Source of the DNA: Corticium candelabrum
Lineage: Eukaryota; Porifera; Homoscleromorpha; Homosclerophorida; Plakinidae
Assembly (NCBI RefSeq): GCF_963422355.1
Contig: NC_085095.1
Span: 181,501 to 245,500, forward strand
DNA length: 64,000 nt
Direction: 5' to 3'
The stretch's first letter is position 1. Each line of letters opens with the position of its first letter. The translations under genes and the position numbers were made by a program. Below are positions 10,901-21,836 of the stretch, in pieces. The notes beneath the pieces are model-generated. The model did no database searches, was not told where the DNA came from, and worked only from the letters and a program-made list of their open reading frames with translations.

Positions 10901-12345
10901 GCCTCTCCACGTACTTCCGATCTCAAAAGGGATAGGTGCGTGCCTGTTGTGCCACCCTCTAGATCCGCCACTGCACTTAATTCGAGAGTCAAAGAACCGT
11001 GAATGTCAACTATCTGTGTAACTGAACGTGCAAACTACATAGAAGGTTCAATGTAAAACGTAAAAAGACAGAAACTAAACGTTTTCCTGTAGAAAGATTG
11101 TGTTTCAAACTTTCTTACTCTGTGCACTTCAAAAATATCTCTTAGTACTCCAACTTCCTCTTCTGTGCTTTTCTCATCTTGAATCGCATCTTTCAACACA
11201 CTAACATACGCTTCACGTTTCGAGTTCATTGCATCCAGTTTCTCCTACATAAATCCAATAATCACACGTCAGATTTGCTTAACTGTGACAATCTCTTACT
11301 TGAGCTTGAGAATCTAAGAACTCTCCAATCTGACCTCCAACCTTCCGATACAATATATACATCGTACCCAGAATGACTGTAGCTTCAACCGTCTGAATAG
11401 TAAAGAACACTATGGTCAGTACTACCTACACTCAACATCAGTCTTACAAGCACACAACTGCAACCTACCTCAGGACCAACAATGTATATTTCTTTAGAAA
11501 TAAGCCAAGCTCCTAATCCTAATCCCAAAACCCACGGACCTACAATACAACACCACGTGAGCAAACACACCAAATAAAACTGCTGTGGATGTAAATAAGA
11601 AATGTTTAGTAGCCTACAGAGATGACACGACTTCCCCCGTGTGTTACCAACTTGGCAACAGACACAAGTACGTGTATTTGGCAACAAATGAACAGTTAGA
11701 CCTCGTTATTGCAACATCCAATAATCCAACATCCTCACTTTCTGAAAAACTACTCAATTTACGATAATCCAACAGTCGCATTAGTCCAACAGGAACAATC
11801 ATGGTCGGAATATATAATAACGAGGTCTGACTGTACTATCAATTTTCAACAGATTAGAGTAAGAGCATGCGTAGATTCACGCTGTTACGTCATCAATAAA
11901 AAATTTTAATTAATAATTATTATTATATTGTTACTAGCAACCTGTTACTCCCGTTTTCTCTTCAATCATGGCCCGAAGTGACCTCACTTTCTTTGTATCA
12001 GTAGCTAGAGTACGCTCTAAACGTATACAAACGCCTCAAGAGAGCACAACTTGTCACTACACGTCAAACTTACTGCTCCCACTGCTGCACGAGGTTGGTT
12101 TCGAAGCACAAATATGAGCGGAACATCCAGTAGCACTATGAAGTAGCACATAATGATCAGTGGCCACTGAGTAGGCAACAGTGGCGTATTGAAGTTACTT
12201 ACCCGACATATCGCTGACAAAATCTCCCGGATAACGTACCGGCAGACGACAGCCCTAGAAGAAATCAGGCAATCGACGTTGTCAGAAACGACAACGAAAA
12301 CACGGGCAGGCGTTGCTAACCTCGAACGATCGCCCCTCTCAACAT
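4986..12345 (-). CDS. ATP5PB: Mitochondrial F1Fo ATP synthase subunit b (peripheral stalk)
   Basis: Ten exons (minus): 12345–12321, 12254–12203, 12135–12074, 12004–11942, 11539–11469, 11392–11300, 11244–11119, 9368–9291, 9221–9120, 5045–4986. They join in frame to 243 aa (the animal protein is about 250). The N-terminus (MLRGAIVRGLSSAGTLSGRF) is an Arg/Ser-rich transit peptide. KTGVTGPWVLGLGLGAW and SKEIYIVGPE are the conserved membrane-entry segment, EKSTEEEVGVLRDIFEVHR and ALETEHRKRLAEVHSEVTK the long stalk helix, and QCIADLKKMAIPV the C-terminus. The protein anchors F1 to Fo in the inner membrane. The last exon, only 60 bp including the stop, lies 4 kb from exon 9 because a TIR element occupies intron 9. 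Introns 4 and 7 also carry MITEs. No lesion is seen in the coding exons, so the gene is probably functional. Confidence 0.93.
5746..8066 (-). pseudogene. Dead copy of a multicopy invertebrate protein family of unknown function
   Basis: Pieces in order: SYTEMVGILLDYIRSTRTGD, then (after a stop at 7992–7994) YDRVIIAGYLTLYWCEM, DQAIEQTINRDSKTKGG, then FYDPLPKLKLKTF, PSQWKKYL, SPDTDVTILACSL, GLHALAGCDTTSAFKRRGKK and a cysteine-rich tail (CRCHTGCSSRRRSC…CGCEDC). I recognise the order and motifs as those of a large unnamed family common in cnidarian and sponge protein sets; this is from memory. SPDTDV and GCDTTSAF look like acidic catalytic motifs (PIN/nuclease-like is a guess). Lesions: TGA at 7992–7994, a 59 bp palindromic insertion at 7328–7386, TGA at 6809–6811, and two small frame slips near 6053 and 6036. 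The upstream exon structure is unclear. Confidence 0.75.
7328..7386. mobile_element. 59 bp near-perfect palindromic insertion
   Basis: The arms are AGGCCTGTCCACA and its exact complement, and the centre is the perfect palindrome TGGATCGCGATCCA. It interrupts the orphan ORF between ERLKSSK and VSFYDPLP. Deleting 61 bp (insertion plus a 2 bp duplication of the flanking T run) restores the reading frame, so it was inserted after the ORF was intact. Confidence 0.7.
8068..8515. repeat. Two ~45 bp direct copies flanking a LINE tail
   Basis: GCTGCACGTGACTTACCGG and the following ATGATGACT..GACTCA.CCGG..ACTTACA occur at about 8073–8113 and 8468–8514. The first copy overlaps the 5' edge of the recognisable orphan-ORF exon. 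It could be a duplicated splice-acceptor region or a large flanking duplication. Confidence 0.6.
8275..8360 (+). repeat. LINE 3' end with (ATT)n tail
   Basis: TGCCCCAGTGGGAACTGCA is followed by GATGCGATAGAAATAA and a run of ATT. It shares the TGCCCC…GGGAACTG signature of the copies at 3706–3800 and 40730–40800. It is nested in the TIR element. Confidence 0.5.
9531..10076. mobile_element. MITE, 32 bp TIRs, TA target duplication
   Basis: CCGTATTACCCTGCAT plus 16 further bases at the left is repeated in inverse at 10045–10076 with one mismatch; TA flanks both ends. The right end carries an extra nested inverted copy (about 9974–10072) of the same GCTGCATGCCG sequence. A frame near 9733–9810 ends in an acidic run (TEEELENEEEGEGDVEDD), perhaps the relic of a transposase tail. 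It lies in ATP5PB intron 7. Confidence 0.75.
10135..10597. mobile_element. MITE-like inverted-repeat element
   Basis: TTTACACTAGAAGATTTGAC (10135–10154) is inverted at 10578–10597 with one mismatch. Inside, variants of GCCAAATTGGCA recur several times. No clear target duplication is seen, so the exact ends are uncertain. It lies in ATP5PB intron 7. Confidence 0.55.
10673..10973. mobile_element. hAT-type MITE
   Basis: Left CAGTGGTGGATCCAGAG and the right complement CAGTGGCGGATCTAGAG differ at two positions and carry the CAGTGGCGGATC tip typical of hAT elements. An 8 bp target duplication is not clear. It lies in ATP5PB intron 7. Confidence 0.6.
11693..11833. mobile_element. Short pogo/Tigger-like MITE
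   Basis: CAGTTAGACCTCGTTATT at the left and CAGTCAGACCTCGTTATT inverted at the right; TA follows the right end and AA (a mutated TA) precedes the left. The CAGT..GACCTCG tip fits pogo-class elements. It lies in ATP5PB intron 4. Confidence 0.65.
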
Positions 12346-13347
12346 CTTTGGTGCACCTACTTGGTGCGCATGCTCGTCACGTGACAGCGACGTGGCGAGC
12401 AAGTTGGGAGGTGGAACTTTATGCTGAGCTCAAGTTTCTCTTTTTTGTTTACATTTAGCGAGCGCTTTACTTTTCTAATAGTTTTCGATTGAAATCATTG
12501 CGTGCCCGGCGAAATTCCGTGTTTGTGCGTCTGTCTGCTCTGTTTGAGTTCTCTAGTTAGCTAGTGGCGACCACTTGTGTGTTAGTAGCTGTCCTAAACA
12601 GTAAGTAACATTTTGACGCTGCACTAAGTAAAGTGACGTTTCTTTCACGAAGTCAGCTAACACGCGAATGGGCCCCCGCGACAAAAAGCTACTTGTGAAG
12701 CTTTGAAGACTTGCTGCACTTTTAATAGAATGCTGATTTAGCCCCAAAAATGTCAAGTATAGCAAATTTGGCGTTGCAGAGTCGCTTTTTAAAAGTTTAT
12801 AGCGCGCGCTAGGTGAATCTACCCTTGAAATTAATTAAATATTACAGTAGTACAATTTGAAGAATTTGTTAGTGATGAGCAATGGCTGTTTCACTCATCG
12901 TAGACAGAACAGCAAAGCTCTACAAAATTAATTGTCAAAGCAATGCAACGTGCTTGTCAACAAACTTAATCACGTGACATAATTAATGATGTCATCGAAT
13001 GACGCATGCTGATTGGCTACTCGTGATGTCATTTTTGTTAGACTCCCGACACTGTTTGTCACTGTTGGCATTACGTCGCGTTCCAAGTATAGCAACTTAC
13101 TCATCGAGCCCTAACGTCATCTATATCGCAGCTATAATCTTGAGACCGAGAGATCAGCGAGTCTTTGCTTGTTCAAGTCATCCTGACGTCATCGGTTACT
13201 CACCCGACACAAAACTAGAGACTGCGACGGAGTAGCTCGATTTGTAGGATCTTGACAAGACCCGGTGTGTTGAATACCACTCTATATATACTCCCACCAA
13301 CTATCTCTACCGTTTGACGACGTATTTGTGTGTCTATCTCTACACTC
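12346..13347. promoter_or_regulatory. Divergent intergenic region between ATP5PB and the DUSP gene
   Basis: This 1 kb separates two genes transcribed away from each other. Just upstream of the ATP5PB start codon are TGCGCATGC (12365–12373, similar to an NRF-1 site) and the palindromic CACGTGAC (12378–12385, E-box/CLEAR-like). NRF-1-like sites suit a nuclear gene for a mitochondrial protein, but binding is inferred. Several ACGTCA/TGACGTCA-like strings (13093–13195) precede the DUSP gene and could be CREB/ATF sites. No ORF is supported here. Confidence 0.4.
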
Positions 13348-16300
13348 ATGATGGCAACTTGTGGACAGAGTTTGACGCGGGGTTTATCCTCAACTACACT
13401 GTCGCCGTCCGAAGGCGATTGTGACACTGTGAGTGCCGAACAGCTAGCCAGATGGCTCGAGAGCAGGCAGATGGACCGAGAAATGTGCGAGGACATGCTG
13501 ATTGTCGACACGCGTGGTCTGGCGCAATTCAACGCCGGTCACGTCCGCGACTGCGTTCACGTGTGTGGAAACAAGCTCGTGAAGCGGAGACTACAACAGG
13601 GCAAGATTAGCGTGGAAGAGCTGCTCGGTGATCGAGCTAGCATCGGGTCGGTGGCTGTTTTGTATGGAGACGTTGAGGACGAGTTTACTGAACTGCTAGC
13701 GACCAAGATGAAAGGACTGTTTACTGAAACGTACAAACTAGCAGGTGGGTGAGCGCTTGCGCAAGTGTGGGCCCGGTGTATGATTCATTGATTGCCTCAG
13801 TTGGTTAGTGCTCATGCATGTGCTCAAGCAGAGTGCATGCGTTGCTCAAGAGCAGTGCATTTCCCATTTTGTCTCGTTTGCTTTGCGCGCTATTCTTGAC
13901 TTTGCAATACCCGCCTTTAGCGCATGTACGTACGTTATGCAATGTTTATTGCGTACATGCAGTTTGTTTAGTAGTCGACTGGAATGGTAGCTTATTTATT
14001 ACATGGTAGGAGTTATTGTGTTAGAGGTACACCTGTGGGGTGAAAGAGAGAGACTGAATGTAGGGAGGTAACAATGAAGTGGTGGAGGGTGGAAAGCCTC
14101 AGTGTGATAATCACGCTCATATTTTAGTGCTAAATTGATTAGTTATTCTGGTGCCGCATTGAAGATGAGGCCATGTCTTAACCAGTTTTAGAAATTAATT
14201 CCTTTCTGCATCATAAGGGTTTCCGATGTGATTTTTGGCAGGATTAGCTGACCTGGTGATGGTATGTGAGGCAGTCATTTTTACAGTATTTATGAAGCAG
14301 CTCTTGGTCACTTATTGCATTTTGAAAGATATTTACGAATTTTTGGGCATTCAAATGCATTGCATGCTGAGTAACGTATTTATCACACAGAACAGGGGCG
14401 GTGTAGTGTGGCATGGGCTAGACTGGGCTATACCCCATCATTTATAGGCGTGGCCACAAAAATTGTGGACTGTAAAAAGGTGTGAGGACCAAAGCTGTAT
14501 ATAGTATACACCACCCTTTTCCAGTCTACTAGAAGCCAATAAAAGTAGGCGTGTCATAAAAGTGGGCATGTCTCCTACCATTGTGAAGTTTGGCCCCCCA
14601 TTTCTAGAGGTCATGCTACGCCCCTGCACAGAAGTGGCTCGAGTTACCTTGTCAGCGTTGGACAGCTAAGCAACAGTTCAGTTATTGTGATAGTTTGGCT
14701 GTAGAGGTTATGCAGTTGTATTTAGCATCTGTATGTCAGTTTGAAAGAGAGGCTTAAATTGTAGACTATAAATATGTCATCATATACAAGTTTTGTTTGT
14801 TTTTCAAGAAGTGCTGCAGAAGTCTACTGGCTTTGGCAGAGTTTGTAGGGTGTGTCAGGGTCTAGATGTTGTGTTGATTAGCATGAAAGATTTACTGTAT
14901 GAGACTACAGTAAAGGGTTCTTGTAAATTCTTTAGTAGACTAGTCAACTATAATGAAGTTTGCACATATAGCAGCTGCTTCCAAGCTTTTTTAAGATGGT
15001 CGATAATCACATGTTGTTAGTGTTAGCATGTATGAGGAAGTCGAAATCTTATTTGTGGTCTGTCTCATTCTGTTTTTAATTATATTGACACAGACACATA
15101 GCTTCTCTAGGTCTTGCATTACTTGAAATTTAAATTTGTTTGTTTGTAGGTGGGTTTTCTAGTTTTATTGCCTTAGCTCCAGCCTTCTGTGTTGGACAAC
15201 AGAGTTGTCAACTGTATCCCGGTCGTTTTCAATCCAGCTGTAATGACTTGGTGTGTACCACTGTTACTGAAGTGTTGCCATTTCTTTATTTGGGATGTCA
15301 AAGAGATGCACAAGACTGGCAAGTTATACAAAGTCACAACATAAAGTATGTCATGAATGTAACAGACAAATGTGAGCCTCAATTTGAAGAGCACGTGAAG
15401 TTTTTGAGACTGCCAGTGAGAGATTCAGGAGATGAGAATCTTCTTGTTTATTTTAACAAAGCTATTGGTTTTATTGGTAAGTTGAATTCATATTGTGATT
15501 ACTGATGTTGAGTGTTTGTCGTTTATGTTGACTAGTGATTTCCGACTTGTTGTACTTTATTAGCTGTACAGTAACTATAGCATGTTTTGTGTTTTCTTGG
15601 AAGAAGGAACAAGCGTGTGTTCCTTAAACTGAGTGTGTCCATGTTGTTTGTTTGTCTGTGGCTTGTTACTTGGCATTTATTTGTTGTTTGTCTACGTACC
15701 TGTTTTACGTGTGTGTGTGTGTGTGTGTGCATGCACGTGTGTGTGTGTGTGTGTGTGCACGTGCGTGTGTGCGTGTGTGCGTGCGTGCACGTGTGCAATC
15801 GTAGAGTTAAGTGTGTTCTTTGTTTCTTTTAGATGAGGCAAGGCAACATAACTCTGGTGTGTTAGTACACTGTTTTGCTGGCATTTCTCGATCAGCCACT
15901 GTTGCTATTGCTTACATTATGCATCATAAGAAATGTTCATTAGATGAAGCATACAGGTCAGCTAACCCTTCGCTCACATTTTCAGTGTGGTCATTTATAA
16001 GTTATGCACAACAGGTTTGTGAAATCCAAGAGGCCAAATATTTCTCCCAATTTGAATTTTATGGGTCAGCTGCTTGACTTTGAGAAGACATTACGTTCAC
16101 CTATGGCAAGTTCGAAGATGGCCATTCGTCCATTAGGTAGTCCTAATTCATGCAAGACTAAAGGTAATATGTGTGATGAGACAAACAAACACTTGTCACA
16201 ATGTCTTGCTTCTGTCCATTCTGGTCGTGACTGCAATGGATGTACTTGTGATAGAGATTCACCAGTTGGCTGTAGTGAACTAGTTTCCTCTACTTCATAA
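13348..16300 (+). CDS. MAP-kinase-phosphatase-type dual-specificity phosphatase (rhodanese + DUSP)
   Basis: Exons 13348–13744, 15150–15476, 15833–15956 and 16015–16300 give 377 aa. An N-terminal rhodanese/CH2 domain ([20 protein letters not shown], then [17 protein letters not shown]), the MAPK-docking type of domain, is followed by the linker KLAGGFSSF and a DUSP domain from about residue 160. Catalytic motifs: the general-acid Asp in [11 protein letters not shown] (about 223) and the P-loop HCFAGISRS with nucleophile Cys255. [20 protein letters not shown] is the hallmark MKP C-terminal helix and fixes the 58 nt last intron; retaining that intron would replace it with a short tail ending at 16077. 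The product should dephosphorylate MAP kinases; it resembles the DUSP8/16 and DUSP10 type, orthology undecided. A GTG at 13330 is in frame, but the ATG at 13348 is the natural start. Confidence 0.9.
14393..14626. mobile_element. hAT-type MITE
   Basis: CAGGGGCG at the left and CGCCCCTG at the right, with CACAGAA directly repeated on both flanks (7 of the expected 8 bp). It lies in DUSP intron 1. Confidence 0.7.
15711..15800. repeat. (GT)n imperfect microsatellite
   Basis: GT repeat broken by CATGCAC and CGTGC units, about 40 bp upstream of DUSP exon 3. Confidence 0.9.
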
Positions 16301-16647
16301 TTTACTTTAGTACCATTGCTGTTATTATTGATTGTGAAACTAGTGTATACAGTATGTGCATACAATGATGTCATATAATCTAGTCTTTTTATCATCGATT
16401 GCCAGACTATTCATTGTTCAGAGAACACAGAGTTGTTGTATAGGTACTTTTCTCTGTGTGTGTTTTGAATGTCGGCTAGTTTGTGTCAAGATGTCTCAAA
16501 GTTGCAGTTGCTAATTTTCTCGTTGCTGTAATAGTTTCATGTAATCAACTATCTTTCCGTTTCTCATTGCTAAAGTAATAGTAGAGAATAGTGAGGTCAC
16601 AAATGTTGAGCACTCGGACTTGCCAGTAACTTATGATTACCACAAGG
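16301..16647. other. Intergenic between DUSP and ANTXR-like A
   Basis: DUSP 3' flank and ANTXR-like A upstream region on the same strand. No ORF, repeat or clear core promoter is seen. Confidence 0.5.
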
Positions 16648-19012
16648 ATGCGTTTGGTGTACTGTTACTGCTGTCTGGGAACTTTGTTGGCCATTTTCTT
16701 CTTTTGTAACCAAGTGACAGCAGATTTGGATTCCTGCAGAGGGGCCTTGGATATTATTTTTGTTTTGGACAGGTAGGTACACCAATAAATAATGTGTGGG
16801 GTATCATTTGTTATACATATTATCTGTCTTGCTGTCTGTGTTTGCCTGTCAATACATATATGTTCCTTCTATATCAAGCATTTACATGATGAGCAACTAA
16901 AGGGAAACGTCCACAGCAACACTAATACAACTGCCTGTCTGTTTGTCTTGCTGGCTGCCTGCCTGCTGAAAAATCATGTATTGTAGCGTGTAGAGATGCT
17001 GTATCCTAATAAAATAACCTGCTGCCTGCCCGTCTGATTGGGTCAATTTGTGATCGTATTAGCATCATGCATAGCACTCTACATGCAGCAAGTGTAATTC
17101 TTGGGGCACAGTTCACAGAGTGCATGGCTTTGTATTGTTTGTTCGTTGCTCATATTGTAAGATTGGGGTGTTTAGGCATATTTCTATTGATCTGCCTATA
17201 CTGCTGTGTTGTGCAGTGTGGCTTTTGATTCATCTGCAATACATCTTGAAATGAAATTAATTAAGAAACTTCAATGAAGTTGTACATTAATTGTTGTGTA
17301 ATACAGTGAAGTGTGGAGGTAGACACATCATGATTGAGAAATTGCCGAGTATGCTTGAGACACATAATTTTCACTTTTCACTTTGCTGGGTGACATGGAT
17401 TGAGCTAACCCTAGGATTTTTGTTTAAAATGTTGTAGGAAAGTAATTACATTTTCAGTGATCGAGTATTTGTCACATTCTATTATGACAAATTTATGGTA
17501 GACCTACCTCAACTCTTGTTGTCGATAGGATCGAGTGTGGAATATTCTAGTTGCAACATTTTACTTACATTTGCATGTAGCAACTGAATTGTCACCACAT
17601 GAACAGATCAGTTTCTACTGATGCTACTGTACCTACAATAGATGATTTAAGACTTGTTACTTTTAGAAGATGTAAAACATCAAAGAAAACATTCATATTG
17701 ATAATATGCACAATATTTGTTGCTGTATGTACACGAGTAGGTAACTACAAGACAATTAAACAGTATACTACGGCATGCGCAATGCACTGAGTTGACTTAT
17801 GAAGGATTAGGCATTACAGGCTTATATTTGAACAATTAACAGAGTGCACTTAGCACTGTATGTCGATCAACATGCATATGTATGCGCAGCAGACTGACCG
17901 AATGATGGGCGATCACCTTAAATTTACATCAGCATCGATCACTGGGTGGCACATTTGTTGCTACCATTAAGCGTATCTTTTGAGCAGTGTTCCTGCATGG
18001 TCATTGTTTGTGTGGTGTACACACAATATGTCTTAATTAATTGCATTGGTTGGTTGATCATACTATTGCTTGTATGCAGCTAGGCAAAAGACCTAAAAAC
18101 TTCCATGCCGTTTGTGAAAGACTATAATCAACATGAATTTCATCACGCATTGTAAAATTTCAACATATTCACATATGGTAATTATAATTAATTATTCTAA
18201 TAGACTAGGTTGTCTGCTGAAAAGTTGAACAGGTTAGTTCCTAAACATGCATATGTGTATGACGACAGGTTGTCTTCCAATGCTAAATAATGAACTCTGT
18301 TTGGCCTGTAATTTCTGTTGCATTCAGTTTCGTTTTAACTCTGGTATAGAATGCGTACTAGCTGCATCAATCCATTGGCATTTAATATGTCTACTTTGAC
18401 TTGCACATGTAATATGTCATAGGTCGGGCTCTGTTGGAAATGAATTTTCAACCAGTGCAGTTGAATTTGTCAAGAACATTTTTCATCGCTTTGTCAGGTA
18501 CATGTCATAGTTTGTCTTTTTTGTTTAATTAAATTATTAAACAACAACAGTGCATGGGATCATTTACATCTATATGTAGAATGTGGTTTTACAATTAGGC
18601 TTTATATTTGTACTCATGTTTTAAAATTAGGGTTCATATTCATACTCATTGTTTTAGCACAATAAAAAACTTTTATCAATAAATTATTGACAATGTAGAA
18701 ATGTAAAAGTATGTTTGTCTAATAAGTAATATCCATTTGAAGTCATTGCTATCATCGGTATGCATGGTTGACTGTGTTGAACTCATCATAGACAAATCAT
18801 GCTATCTGATGACTACAGTATATGCATATGGTATACTTTTAGCCCTCTTCTTGGAGTATCATTCATCACTTTTTCAAACTACGCAACTGTGCATCTTGAT
18901 CTAACATCAGACAGGTCAGTCGTTGTGTGTGGATTTAAGTTAGATCCAATATCATGATAGGTAAGGTAAGATGTATGCTTATTTCTGTGTTGTTGTTATT
19001 ATTATTATTATT

Positions 19013-19071
<59 letters not shown>

Positions 19072-20487
19072 ATAATTTATCATGCAGGCACACTAAACCA
19101 ATTGAGAAGTATAATCTCTACTGTACTGGCCAGATTTTAAGTTTTCTGTTGAGAATTAATTTTGTCCAGGACTGCTGTGGAAAAGGCATTGACTGACCTG
19201 AGCAAACTTAAAGGAAACGGAGGAACTGCAATGTACACTGGCTTGGAAAAAGTTTCTTATCTACTATGATAATTATTGCCAATTATGTAACTCAATTTAC
19301 TTGTTTGTCTCATTAGGCTGTTGCACAGATTAAACAGAAGCGTGAGTGTCAGAAGGTTTATCAATGTCATTTGTATTGCTTTATCATTATTCATACATTA
19401 TGTAGGTGACCCAACTACCAGTATTATTCTGGTTTTGACAGATGGGGAAGATTCACAAATTTCTGCATCAGCTACTCAGGTGGCATAATTATATAAATGG
19501 CAAAAATTGTAATTTATATTAATCACCTTATGGTGCAGACATTTGCAAATTGTCTAAGTAAATGCATAAGTGTACGTGTGTGTTAGAATCAATGAATTAA
19601 TTAGCATAATAACTGTATACCTCTACAAACAATAGAGAATCTGCATGTCATAGCTTTTTATTATGCCATTCTACAAGGTGACCAGTTACATGCATCCTTT
19701 ATAATTGTTATTTGCAGTAGTAACCTAATTAATTTAGGTTTATCAAATACATCTGGATAATGCTCAACTTGTGACGATGTATATACATACCGTAATGGTG
19801 TGTTAATTGTTAAATAGGCCGACAAAGCCAGGGAGCTTGGTGCTATTGTTTATGCTGTTGGAGTGGCTAAGTTTAGCCGTCAGCAGGTAATTGAATTATA
19901 TAGAAGTAAGATCATGCTTAACTAACTGTTGTTGAATGGCTGGGTGCAATTAACAGTTGGAGAAAGTGGCTGACAAACCTGCTAGTGAACATGTATTTGA
20001 AGCACAGCAGTTTGATGAGCTGGCCAGACTTATTGATATTGTATGAATCAATTCGATCATTCCTTTGTGTGATTCTTAACTAATTTTTCATCTATAGATA
20101 ATCAACAAAACATGCATTGAGATATTAGCAGCAGAGCCCACAGAGTGGTGTGCTGGAGGTACGTAATAACAATATTGTTGTTTGATGTTTGTAATAATTT
20201 TATACTTAAAAACAGTTTTGCTCAATCATCTTGGTTGTGTCACAAACACAGCAAACAGAAAACTTAAATGACAAGATTGAGTGAAGCGATTCCATGCTGT
20301 TTCAAAGAATTGAATTGTGCATTGTACAACAGAGTGCTTTTCAATAATAACGTTGTGAAATCATGCAACATACATTACTATTTGCCATGACTGACAGATA
20401 ATCAATGGAGAACACATGAATGGAAAAGTTTAATATGTAGCTTCATACAACAACAATTAGTTGCATTAGTCGTATATATGATTCATT

Positions 20488-20545
<58 letters not shown>

Positions 20546-21508
20546 TGTCTGTCTGTCTGTCTGTCTGTCAATCACATATATTTGAACTTTTATCTATGGT
20601 ACATTTTGCAATGCAGGGTACTATGTACTGTCCAATTACTAGTAGTGTTCATCAACTAAACTAAGCTAAAATTGAAACTCGTGTAAAACACAATGAGGAC
20701 TACTCTTAAAAACTACAGTGTACTGTCTGTTTGTCTATCTGTCTGTCTGTCAATACATATATTTCTTATACAAGACATTATTACAGTGTACGCTAAAAAT
20801 CAGCAAAATCTAAGACAACTAGGACCCAAGAGGTCCCTAAGTACGACTAAGAGTCAAAACAGTTGACAATAAGCTAATAATTTGCGCGCGCGCGCGTTAT
20901 GTTAAGTACAATATCAATTGTCAATTGAATCAACAAGCAGTATGAGCTTGCCTTTTACTGTTTTAGAAAATCGTTCAGTCATTGTTTATGGAAGAGGATT
21001 TACTAATGGACGTGCAATTACTGACATTCTGTGCAACTTCCAAGTCAATGCTACACTGAGCTACAGTAAATTTGGTTGTAATGGAGTTGCACATTTTTTA
21101 GCATATTTGTATTTTGTAATTGATTCAGTTACTAGGCCTCAGTATCCAATTCAAGATAATTGTTTGGTGTGCAATTCACCCATTATTACTAACGAAGAAA
21201 GGTGCTGTAAATTACTCAATATTGTGTTTAATTAATTAGAAATTACCGATTGCTGTATTGTTTGTTTAAATTACAATTCTTATAAAGTGACCCATATTTT
21301 GTAATAATGAGTGTAGTCATGCAAGTTGAACCATTGCTTATCAATTAATTTAGTCCCTACACTGTATATTACGTAAGCACTGGTTTATATTAATTTGGGC
21401 ATGTTTGCACTAATTTTAATCTCCATTCTCCTGATGCACACTAAAGATCGAGCTGGACAAAGAAGAGCATGAGTGTGAACCTATAGATACATGTATGTGT
21501 TTACATGT

Positions 21509-21604
<96 letters not shown>

Positions 21605-21744
21605 CGAGCACCTGGCCAGGCTCCAGGAGATTGCTTAGCACGGTCCATAGCTCCTACTTAGTGCACAGGAACCCAGCCATCTGGCTGGGGGCATTACCGT
21701 TTAACGGCAGCTCCTTATCCATTTACCATTTTGCCATCCATTTG

Positions 21745-21836
<92 letters not shown>

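Noticed and set aside
15532-15836. His/Thr-rich and Cys/Val-rich ORFs near the DUSP third exon
   Set aside because: Products of the (GT)n run; the real exon starts at 15833.
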